Of a DNA stretch of 64,000 nucleotides, positions 1-9,357 are shown in pieces; position 1 is the stretch's first letter, and each line of letters begins with the position of its first letter. The position numbers and the translations under genes are program-made. The DNA is from Apostichopus japonicus (Eukaryota; Echinodermata; Holothuroidea; Aspidochirotida; Stichopodidae): positions 33,501,668 to 33,565,667 of the forward strand of contig NC_092569.1 in the NCBI RefSeq assembly GCF_037975245.1, read 5' to 3'. The notes under the pieces were generated by a model. It saw nothing but the letters and a program-made list of their open reading frames with translations, was not told the DNA's origin and ran no database searches.

Positions 1-575
1 GTGGGGACCAGCTCACAATGGAGTGTATGCATCATAATGTTATAGAGTCTAAGCTCGACGCCATCCTTGCCGACGAGAATCACCCATTGTTTCTTAATCT
101 CAACAGTGCAATAATATCTCGCAGTGGGCGGATGAGGCTTCCGAGTGCAATAACAAATCGACACAAATCTTCCTTTATCCCTCAGTGCATTAAGCTCTTT
201 AATTTTCGTTTCAATCGTTAGTTGCCTGCTTTATCTTCCCGTTCTTGCCATCCATACGGGTGTTCATTTGTTATATTTCACGCCTTTATACTTTTATACT
301 TTAATTCTCTGATACTCTTATGTTTGCCATTCTTATGTCTTTTTACTCTTTATCATCTTGTATTTGTCTTATTTGTACATATCTATTCGGGTGTTACATT
401 TGTTTTTTCATCACGCCTTTAAACTTTTACACTTTAATTCTCTGATACTCTCATGTTTGTCATTCTTATATCTTTTTACTCTTTATCATCTTGTATTTGT
501 CTTATGTGTACATATGCGAGCTTGTATTTTCCCTTTTGGGATGAAATAAAGTTTTACTTACTTACTTACTTACTT
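1..575 (+). mobile_element. 3' end of a non-LTR retrotransposon (LINE)
   Basis: The reading frame at 18-221 encodes HPLFLNLNSAIISRSGRMRL followed by a TNRHKSSFIP stretch. This resembles the conserved C-terminal tail of LINE ORF2 proteins of the CR1/L2/Rex type. A 3' UTR follows, made partly of two tandem copies of a unit of about 137 bp (near 245-382 and 383-520). An AATAAA lies at 545-550 and the element ends in a CTTA tetranucleotide tail up to about 575, as some LINEs do instead of poly(A). The 5' part lies outside the window. The element sits exactly at the left limit of the homology between segments A and B, so it inserted in or next to the duplicate. The clade assignment is uncertain. 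Confidence 0.7.
245..520 (+). repeat. Two tandem copies of a ~137-bp unit in the LINE 3' UTR
   Basis: Both units contain CTTTAATTCTCTGATACTCT, then a CTTTTTACTCTTTATCATCT stretch and TTGTATTTGTCTTAT. They differ at scattered positions. The open frames across them are T-rich leucine/phenylalanine translations without domain signs and are not called as genes. Confidence 0.75.
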
Positions 576-3500
576 ATTACACATGCATCTGTTAATAATA
601 TTTTCGATTCGGTTATGTGCGTTTATCATATGGATGATTTTGACGCTATCAATGTAATAATCATCAACTAAATATAGTTATTCTAATAGCGAACATTTTG
701 TTACAAGTTTGCACGAAACGCCGCCATAAAACTAAAAATAAAGTACGAAAATGATAACCTCAATGTTATGAAAAGTGATAAGAAATTGAGAATAAAGTAT
801 AATACAAAAAGTCAATGTGAAACGTTGTTCGTTTTGAAATTTTGCCTATAACATCAGAAAGATCGTCTACTTAACCCACAATAATAAACAAATATTGAAG
901 CTAAAAATGTATTTTTAAAAGTTGTACCAGACCAATGTCAAGAAAAAGGAGAGTAGTAAAACAGACATGTTTATTAACATTACTGGATCCTCCCAGAAAA
1001 AAAACAATAAATTAATGCGTATGCCTTCACGCTGTGCGTTTCCGTTGTAAATTTCCTGATTCTGTTTTTTAAAAGAACAAAACTGTAGAAAGGTAATAAT
1101 TTATGATTCAGAGTTTTTTTTTGCCACGTTGTCGACAAGACAGGCTTGTATCCATCATTTCCTCGTTTCTTCCTTGCAAAGTCTATAATTTAAAAATATT
1201 GAAAATTTACCATACAACACGTGATCACGTAGACAAGAACGGTCATTATTCAAAATCGTGTTGTTTTGAGGGAATCTAGAGGATGTTGATTGTCAAGAAA
1301 TTTCAAAATGGATCTAGCTTCACAGAAACTCTAAAAATTGTTTTACAATTGGTTTAAAGTCATATTTGAAATTTAATGTGACTGTTGTACAGTTACCTAT
1401 CATTTTTTAGAGTTAACAGTTATCTTTTACTTAGGCACTTATATGTTTTTTCGTAACTACTTTGACAAAAATATGTTTTTGAAGAAGAATTTTGCACGAC
1501 TCGTATATTATTAGCTTCTATCTCCCAACATACTTAGTTAACGAATTATCGGATAATCTCAACACATGTAAGCCATGTAAGAGTTGTCCTCAACCAATGC
1601 ACAAGTAAAATACTGACTAATTTTTATATGTTATATTCAATAGGATAAATGTGATGTTTTGCTGAATTCGACGGATCGGGCATTCATGCAATATATCCGA
1701 ATTATATCCTCCTTCAACGTTATATCTAACTTTCTTTCATACAACGCTTTGCGCACAGGCGTCAAGTGACACTTCCTTTTATATCAAGAGAAGAAAAGAA
1801 AGATATGTGTCGTTATGATAATATGTGTTATCCTTGATTTAGAATACTTCAGAGAATTACGCCACCGAAAGGTAAAAAATAAATATTCATGCACGTTTCG
1901 TTATGAACAAGGATGTGTTTTCATGGGAGCTGGGTTCACGGGGATGTTGTGTGGCTTCCAAGAATGATGTTCTGTCTTAAATAGATACAGTAAACGTGAA
2001 GTTGCCGAAAGAGTATCCATTTTTGCTGATGTGCTCAAAGGGTAATCTAAACAGTTCTCGACATGGAAACGATTGAGAGGGAATCGACATACAAGTGTTA
2101 GGCTTTGACAAACATTTTCTACTCCGATCTTATAGTTTGTTTTTTTCATTGATAAAAACATAAAATATAACTTTAACCATGTATTCGTAGGTTACAGATA
2201 ACTCTGCATAATGTAAGTACATTGAAAGCATTAGTTATTGCATACGTTCTGAGTACAATATTTCTAAAAATATCGACATATTTTCTATGAGCAAAAAGTT
2301 GTTGTCACAGAAAGGTGTTGTAGCAGTTCTAGCTTTCAGGCGAACGAATGTTGACAATTAGCGTCAGTAGCTGGGGCGTAAAACGTGTAGGTGTTTTGTG
2401 ATGCTGAAGACAAAAAAAATATATTGTGTTGCTGATTCTTGTCCAAGTCAATCAAGTGGCTTGTACGTGTCGAAACCAACAATACTCTTCTTCACAACGG
2501 ATGAATTTTCAACTTGGTTGGTTGCTCTTTTTTTGGAGATATTTTCAAAACTTGGCTATTTTCAAGCTTTTGAGGGTAAATTGCACATTGTCCCAGTGTA
2601 TAAGTACCTCATTAGCATATCTATCCAGTTTCCCGCTCTAGATAATTGCGCATAGATTACTATACTGACACCACTAGGAGATTAACGTTTTACGGATTAT
2701 GAATTTTCTTCATTTATTTTCAAGAAGCTGAGAATAAAGTGAATCATTGTAAAAATAGAATACAATTTGATGAATATTGTAACTAGAATACGTTTCCAAA
2801 TAGTTCGAAATTACTGCAATTATTCCATATTTTACTTAATTTTAAAAACAAAAAACGTTTCTACATAATAGAGACCTTGTCATTGTTAGGAATAGGTTAC
2901 GGAAGCGTTTGACGGACACAAACACATTGCATTATTTCATTAATCTTAAAATCACCGTGTTTAAGTGAGGTTCTTAGTATGCGAAAAGGTAACAAGGTAA
3001 AAATTATCGCTTTTGGTCTATAATATGCAACTTGAGAGCGTGCCAAACAACTTTGGCGGTCGTGAAGAGTGGTTATATTTAAAAGAGCCTATTTATATCG
3101 ACTATTTTTTTTTATTCATAATTTACACACACCCGCAATGAACAACATTCATTACCAAAAAGAAAATAGTATAATGCGGGAACATGTACAGTCGGATACG
3201 TGTTTTTTAAAGACGTGGGTAAGGTTTCAATTTGTTTTTAACTAATAGATAACGCTGTTTTTTGTAATCTTAAGTTTCTTTCAATAATGTATTGTATGTT
3301 TTTTTTTCGCCTTTTTAGATAATATGTCATTCACATTTCATTTAGCATAATGCACAAGAAATATTACTTTCATCTGCTTATCGTAGTTATGATCGTTTAA
3401 TTAAGTTATTGTATGGTGACCTATGATTGTTTTATGTATAGTAATGAGAAAAAGAAGTATTTGAAGACATGCAAACGGACATATAAGAAGTTGGAATGTG

Positions 3501-3790
3501 AACTTTTCTTTCCGTTCTTATCACCTATTCTATAATAGTTAACAAGTTAGAAATAGTTTATTTATTTGAATCAAAAGCAAAATCAGATTTTATTTCAATG
3601 AGCTATAACATTCTCTTTTGAATATTTAAACTTAAAATGATAGGATCTGTTCAAGTGAATGTGCAATAGATTGGCGTATGTCCTGTATTTTGTGATACAT
3701 TGACCTTCGTACAATCTTCTTAACTTGAAATTGTTTCTTCAGAATGTACTTTACTAAATCGCACATTCCTTTAAATGTTTGTTTCCTCAG

Positions 3791-3821
3791 ATATCGTCAA
3801 GCACAAGAGTCAACGATTCAA
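3791..3821 (+). CDS. 31-nt microexon of FReD-A
   Basis: Flanked by TTTCCTCAG and GTAAGT. In phase 0 it encodes ISSSTRVNDS plus one base, which joins the phase-1 acceptor at 4670 to make Asn. The copy-B microexon (36417-36447) encodes the same peptide, and FReD-C has an exon of exactly the same length at 62621-62651. Confidence 0.8.
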
Positions 3822-4669
3822 GTAAGTTTTTTTTTTCTGTAAGGGTAACGATTAATATAAACTACTGAAAACTAACCAATTAACAGAAATGTGGAACCAT
3901 CAAGATGTAGGCTACTTCATATGTGGTACTTTCTCCTATTTCAATTTGTAAGATAAATAATGATTTACAATTCTCAATAATGTCCTTGTACTGTGTATTA
4001 AAGTAGCTTTAGCGCTGATTGGGGTTAATTGTAGATTCTCAGCGATAATAAAACTGAAAGAATTACAAGTCATTAGTCAATTCATATTTCCAGAATAAAG
4101 ATAGTTCCGATTATATTTATTCATACTTGTTATTTGTGCAAAATAAGTTAGCCTGACGTTTGGATTGTAACAGGATCTTCTTCAGAGGCTAAATGGCAAG
4201 TAACAGTAACAAAAGAGACAAAATACGCACTTTGTTTAGACATTGCATACGGTAGGCTCGTTCAATAATTTGGCAGTTTCAAATCTCACTTACTGCTGAT
4301 GAACGTAAGATTGTGTTAAGGTGAAAATAGGGCCAAATCAAACCCTCATGTCAAGAAAAGCTATTAGTAATCATGTTTGCTTCTTTGACCATGTCGCCGC
4401 AGAAACATGGTAGTTCTTTGCGTTAGATTTTCATTTCATATAAAATCTACTTGCTGAAATTTGCCTCCATGAATATTAGCCGAGATGATTGAAAACATTC
4501 AGTTATGGTTTATAGTAGTTACGACTTTTTTTTTACAGTGTAATTTAAACAAAGCTGTTGCAAAGTAGCAATCATATTTATGTTGAAAGAATTTGTTAAT
4601 ATGGAGCTGATTCTGCAACATTTGTACGTTATGTTCTGATCTTCTTTTTAACATTTTTCCCGTTGCTAG

Positions 4670-5509
4670 ACTTGCAGTATTTTCTATTCCAAACTCCGGA
4701 GTATCCAAGGGATTGTCATGAAGTACTTAACCAATGCTCTTCTACCAACGTTAAATCAGGTGCATACCAGATTAAACCTGACCAGTATCCGGAACCATTT
4801 CAGACATATTGTGATCATAACACTACATATGGAGGTTGGACAGTAAGTAATGTATTTCAAGACGTGAACTCTTACAATATCAGAGTTACTCTCCAATATA
4901 CACTTTGTAGAACACACTGGAATTGTCAGTACATTTTAGTTGTAGATTGTGTTGGATGATATACCTTGTACGATGTATGGGTATTTGAAGAAGCCTAATA
5001 TCGAAAACAAAACTACCCAGAGTAACTACGTTGACTTTTAATACGATTAGAAAACTTATTGTATGTGCACACCTCGGATAGTGATATGAATATGTATACA
5101 GATAACATATAACGCAACATCAGAAATATGTTCTATCCTATTCGTATTTATTGATGTGAGCCGCACGTTTTGGCTATAAGGTTTAGTTCATAAGATAATG
5201 AAATTTATCCGTTAGTTGTCTACCTATATTTTTGAATTCTTCAGGTCATACAACGACGTGTTGATGGATCCATCGGTTTTAATCGAACCTGGGACGAATA
5301 CAAAAACGGTTTTGGTTTCTTAGGCAGTGAATTTATGATTGGTAATGAAAAGTTAGCTCACTTGATAAATCAAAAGAGGTACCAGCTGCGCATCGAGCTA
5401 GAGAATTATGCAATCCAGTCATATTCCTTGACATACGACAACTTTCGCATTGCAGATGAATGGGGGAATTATTCTATAACAAGTCTTAGTGATATCGAAC
5501 GAATAACAG
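4670..5509 (+). CDS. FReD-A first fibrinogen-like domain (two exons, C-terminal part absent)
   Basis: Exon 4670-4842 is 173 nt, from phase 1 to phase 0, and encodes LQYFLFQTPEYPRDCHEVLN, continuing with two more Cys and ending GGWT. Exon 5245-5509 is 265 nt, from phase 0 to phase 1, and encodes VIQRRVDGSIGFNRTWDEYK continuing to the ITG end. These match the A and start of the B subdomain of fibrinogen C-terminal domains. The P subdomain with its calcium site never follows: the next exon is a TIL module joined in the same phase 1. Intron 4843-5244 shows nothing else. Confidence 0.85.
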
Positions 5510-5871
5510 GTTAGACATTTTTTTTAAATTATTTTCTCCGTATGTTTGTACTCAAAACGGAAATTGAAGCATGTTAAAGAAAGGTTTCAATGGAAGAAAT
5601 GAATATCATCCACAACTGTATTTATTGATTCCCATAGTCGAATACTTGAAAATGTTATAATATTCTGTATGTGTGACATTAATGAGTATAAGTTGAATGA
5701 GTCTAAACAATAACAAATCCGGTTCACATTTGATCCTTTGTTAACAGTCAGCAATTGTTCCGAGCGGCCAGAGCATTACAATGGTAACAAGATTCGATAG
5801 TAATGTAACGTAATAAAAGTGAGTTAACACTTCAAGCTAGGATTACATTTTGGTGGTTTCAATTTTACCAG

Positions 5872-6080
5872 ATTTACCCATTACCTGGTGCTCATCCAAC
5901 AAGGATAATTATGATAATACATGTGAAAGAACTTGTGAGAATCCGAATAATTGTGCCATACCGGATCCAGCGGAACCAGAGAGATGTCTTGGTCCAGAAA
6001 ACCACATGATTTTTGGAGATAGCTGCATACCTCAAGAGCAATGTGGCTGTTACGCCCAAGGGGAAGGCGTCGTATTAGCA
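5872..6080 (+). CDS. FReD-A TIL (trypsin-inhibitor-like, VWF/zonadhesin type) exon
   Basis: Phase 1 to phase 0, 209 nt. It encodes DLPITWCSSNKDNYDNTCER and ends with SCIPQEQCGCY, the usual TIL ending. The codon at 5991-5993 is GGT (Gly). The duplicate at 38617-38619 has TGT (Cys) in the C-x-C pair (RCLCPENH), so one disulfide of this module is probably lost. TIL modules occur in secreted, multidomain adhesive or protease-inhibiting proteins; no function can be assigned here. Confidence 0.8.
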
Positions 6081-6460
6081 GTAAGTTTATTTGATGCAGT
6101 TCACAAGTCTTAATATATAACATGAAAGTACACTATAACTTAAAATCTTGGATTTCAATTGATTGACCTTACTCTTTATTATATTTGTAATTAATTCTCA
6201 TTATTATTGTTGATATTGATTGTCCCCATATTTCGGTTGTACATGTTCTTGCAAAAGTCTCCTAATTGAGACCTAGCAAAATAAGGCATCCAAAGCAAAT
6301 ACATCAATAATGATGAACTTTACATAAGATATATAAAACGCTCACGACCATTTAATAGTAGAAATTCAGTTTTACTCAAACAGCGTTATCAAGCGTTGTA
6401 CCAAATAAGCATTGATTTTACTTTCACTGGAATATGCCGTTTAACATTTATCATTTCCAG

Positions 6461-6493
6461 GAGAGTGAAACTTGCATTAATTATGACTGTTAA
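6461..6493 (+). pseudogene. Relic of an EGF exon start in FReD-A
   Basis: CATTTCCAG is followed by GAG AGT GAA ACT TGC ATT AAT TAT GAC TGT TAA. This matches the first codons of the live exon at 7029 (EGESYINSDC) but stops at once and then loses similarity. The preceding intron also resembles the intron before 7029, so an intron-plus-exon unit was duplicated and then decayed. The same relic is at 39088-39120. Confidence 0.65.
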
Positions 6494-6567
6494 ACTTGTC
6501 GATTATCGCAATACATTTACATAATGCATTTACAGATTTATTTTTCCCACTGAATATCTTATATTAG

Positions 6568-6777
6568 GAAGGCGAGTTTTACATCAATTCAAGATGTACA
6601 CGAAGATCAACTTGTAGCAACAACCAGATTATAGAGGCGAGTTACTAGTGTAGTGATCACGCAACCTGTGATGAGAGGAACGGTGTCCGTAAATGTTACT
6701 GCAATCAAAACTACGAAGGGGACGGAGTGAGGTGCACCCATAACTGCTTCGTTGCTGCCAAAGGAAGTGTAGTCAGG
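6568..6777 (+). pseudogene. FReD-A EGF-like exon with an in-frame TAG
   Basis: The exon is 210 nt, phase 0-0, between TTAG and GTCAGT. It encodes EGEFYINSRCTRRSTCSNNQ, then a stop (TAG, 6646-6648), then CSDHATCDERNGVRKCYCNQ and NYEGDGV. FReD-B has CAG at the equivalent codon, so a single C-to-T change explains the stop. The rest of the exon is still well conserved, which suggests the stop is recent or the exon is skipped. Confidence 0.85.
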
Positions 6778-7028
6778 GTCAGTACGATTTTTTTTTAGGG
6801 TATCTTAAAAGCTTTGGCTGTAATTCATTTACACTTAGCGAAAATACATAGCATGGCAACGCAATTATGATACACCAAGATCGATGAACGTTATTAAGTA
6901 TATTTAAAATGCGCATGAACGTATATAAGTGTTCATCCAGTGCGTCGTCAAAAGTGGTAAAAATGTTACAAATTCACACATATTTAACTATCTTCGGAAT
7001 ATGTAGTTTTAACGTTTATCTTTTCCAG

Positions 7029-7832
7029 GAAGGTGAATCATACATTAATTCTGACTGTTCTTTACGGATAACTTGCAATAGTAACGCACTTACAAATGAG
7101 AGTTACATTTGTAGCACAGACGCAACCTGCGAGAGGCGGAATGATGTCCGTAGATGTTACTGTAACGAATGGTTTGAAGGCGATGGTGTTGCATGTATCC
7201 GTAGTGGACCGAGAGATTGTTCTGATCTCCACACAGCGGGTAGAAGAAATAACGGAAAATATACCATTTATCCCGCTGGAAGCTCCGGGTCTGAAGTTTT
7301 TTGTGAAATGTCTAGTGGGGGATGGACAGTAAGTTTAGCCATTGACAAGCAAATGCTTTAACTTGTGTTTTCTCATATGACAGGGCTTTCTTTACTAACA
7401 TTGGAAGTGAATCATAAAATTTTTTAATTAAATAGTTCCATCTTCCTATCACTTTAAAACAAATCAAATTATTGACCTTCACCAATTGATTTATCTTACT
7501 TATTGTAGTACAAAAGATATTTCATATATTACTCACTTGCAATCCATAAACTAGTTGATTCTCTTTGTAGATTTTGCAACGACGTACAAGTAGATCCGTC
7601 AGTTTTTATCGAAACTGGAATGAGTACAAAAACGGGTTTGGAATTCCCACAGGAAATCATTGGATTGGCAACGATAAAATATACAAATTGACAAATCAAA
7701 AAACCTACCAACTCCTAATAGAAAAGACAAACACGGAAGGATCAACATACCACAGCCGCTATTCATTTTTCAGTATCAGTAACGAAAGAGACAAATACCA
7801 ACTGACATTGAGTGGTTACAATGGAAATGCTG
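7029..7832 (+). CDS. FReD-A EGF-like module and first two exons of its second fibrinogen domain
   Basis: Exon 7029-7328 (300 nt, phase 0-0) encodes EGESYINSDCSLRITCNSNA, an EGF-like run with ATCERRNDVRRCYCNEWFEG, then GPRDCSDLHTAGRRNNGKYT and GGWT. Exon 7571-7832 (262 nt, phase 0 to 1) encodes ILQRRTSRSVSFYRNWNEYK and ends in YNGNAG. Both are open and keep the canonical GGWT, which FReD-B has changed to VGWT. The third exon of the domain, with calcium site and ligand pocket, is deleted downstream. Confidence 0.85.
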
Positions 7833-8890
7833 GTATGTATTGTGCTGAATGTCAATCATACGCAGACTTGTAGTTATTACATAATATTTTTCTACAAAAT
7901 TAACACTGTTAGCAAACTGCTAATCCACTAGAGAGCCCGTGTAAGAGAGTGTGTAAACGTAAGTTGGCTTGACGTTTTGATCCTAGCAGAATCTTCTTCA
8001 AAGGCTAACTGGAAATATTATTCTAACATAACTACATCTAGTCGTAATCACACTACATGATTTGTATTCGTATATAAATAAAATATAATAACTAGTCTGG
8101 GAACCTAGACATTTCATTAAATATGACTTTACCGTACGGTTTCAAAAGAGAAGCAAATTAAGTTCAATTGGACCATTGAATATTCGTTCATGGAAATATT
8201 AAGAGGCCTATAATATGACTATGATAATAGAAAAATATCAAATAAATCGGACGTTTTCTTGAGAGATCAATAGAGAAAAATCGTATGTGTTACATTTCCA
8301 AAGCATTACCTGCCCTATTTCTTATATGTATGAATGTTTCATCAGAGCAAAGGTATCTCATTAATTTTTAATTATCAAATGGATGTAAAAACGTCATATG
8401 AAAGATAAGACATCTCACGAAAGATGGTGGTGACAAAGATGAGAAAATCCAACACTTTACATTTGTTCCTCTTACTTGAAAACCTAAGAGTTTAAAAATC
8501 AAAGCTGTACTTTCCATTTGGCAGAAATTTAGTACTTCTAATCATCTCAAAAGTACCTTTAAATCGCTTATACTAAATATTATTCGTCGCAAAAGTGAAA
8601 GAGTTCTATACATTTTACTATTTATATCAAATATATTACTGAATAATGAACGATGTTATGAAATAAAATTCCCAAACAAATTGTCAGAATTAGAAATTAA
8701 CACTTATCTTCAAATTTTTAAACTGCGAAAGGAAAGTTAAAGAACTTCTAATAAAACCTAGCAAATCTTAATCAAGCCCAAACATGAAATAACATAACAG
8801 CAAAAGCCACTGACAGCCGTTTTTTACAACAAACTAACCCACGGTAGTTTTATTACGTCCCTTATGTAAATATGTAGACTTGACAATGAC
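7833..8890 (+). other. Former last intron of FReD-A with terminal exon deleted
   Basis: The region aligns with the last intron of FReD-B up to GTAAATATGTAGACTTGACA. It then jumps straight to the sequence that lies downstream of the FReD-B stop codon (GAAACGGTTGGCGATAT). About 560 bp present in copy B (near 41631-42188), including the whole terminal coding exon, is missing. A short TGACAA-like match at the junction fits a microhomology deletion. After the donor at 7833 the frame stays open for 13 codons (MYCAECQSYADL, then TAG at 7871-7873). Confidence 0.8.
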
Positions 8891-9313
8891 AAGGGCAGGA
8901 AACGGTTGGCGATATAATAATATGTAATAAATAAATAAGAAGCTAACATTTTATAGTCATTACATCACGTACATTATTATTAACGTTGATCTGTTATGAC
9001 TAAAGGTGATCAAATGAAGACTATCAAGGCATTAATATGTTTTGAGAGAAAATAACAACTGACAGTGAATTTTATAGCACATGGGACTCGATGACTTATG
9101 ATACTTTGTCTGTTCCTGAAACTTGCATTGAAATTGGATTGTGTTCGTTAAAATGTCATCTTTAATAATGGCACTGAGAATGATATAACATAAAATACAA
9201 TAACAGTACATGAAACATGACACCAGTATGATGACTTGTATTATTTTTTTTTTAAATGTCGCCAATATGTTTTATAGAAGCAAATGGCAACATGGGAACA
9301 ACATCCAAATAAT

Positions 9314-9357
9314 TATATATATATATATAGATATATATATATATATATATATATATA
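9314..9357. repeat. (TA)n microsatellite
   Basis: An almost pure TA run interrupted by one G. It begins just past the right limit of segmental duplication copy A. Confidence 0.95.

Larger units (their letters stand above)
3791..8890 (+). pseudogene. FReD-A: decaying fibrinogen-related gene, first exon outside the window
   Basis: Exons inferred from splice sites and copy B: 3791-3821 (microexon), 4670-4842 and 5245-5509 (first, partial fibrinogen domain, GGWT then VIQRRVDGSIGFNR), 5872-6080 (TIL), 6568-6777 (EGF-like), 7029-7328 (EGF-like plus start of the second fibrinogen domain), 7571-7832 (second fibrinogen domain, ILQRR type). Phases are the same as in FReD-B. Three defects are seen: TAG in frame at 6646-6648 where FReD-B has CAG; the terminal exon missing, with flanks joined near 8886; and a conserved TIL cysteine changed to glycine at 5991-5993. 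The protein could not form a complete second fibrinogen domain. A shortened product is still possible, because the stop-containing exon has 0-0 phase and could be skipped, and read-through after 7832 adds 13 codons before TAG. The signal-peptide exon is expected about 6 kb upstream, left of the window. Confidence 0.85.
576..9303. repeat. Segmental duplication, copy A (partner at about 33710-42676)
   Basis: From ACATGCATCTGTTAATAATA at about 580 to the sequence around GCCAATATGTTTTATAGAAG near 9262-9290, this segment aligns in the same orientation with 33.71-42.68 kb. It does so through exons, introns and flanks. Exons are nearly identical and introns carry small indels. The offset drifts from about 33.13 kb at the left end to 32.63-32.66 kb at the exons. 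The right end is an AT microsatellite here, while copy B continues into unrelated sequence. Large differences are loss of the terminal FReD exon (near 8886) and of about 90 bp downstream of it in copy A. Confidence 0.9.

Noticed and set aside
4499-4708. Minus-strand frame overlapping the FReD-A exon
   Set aside because: Shadow of the plus-strand exon; no coding features.
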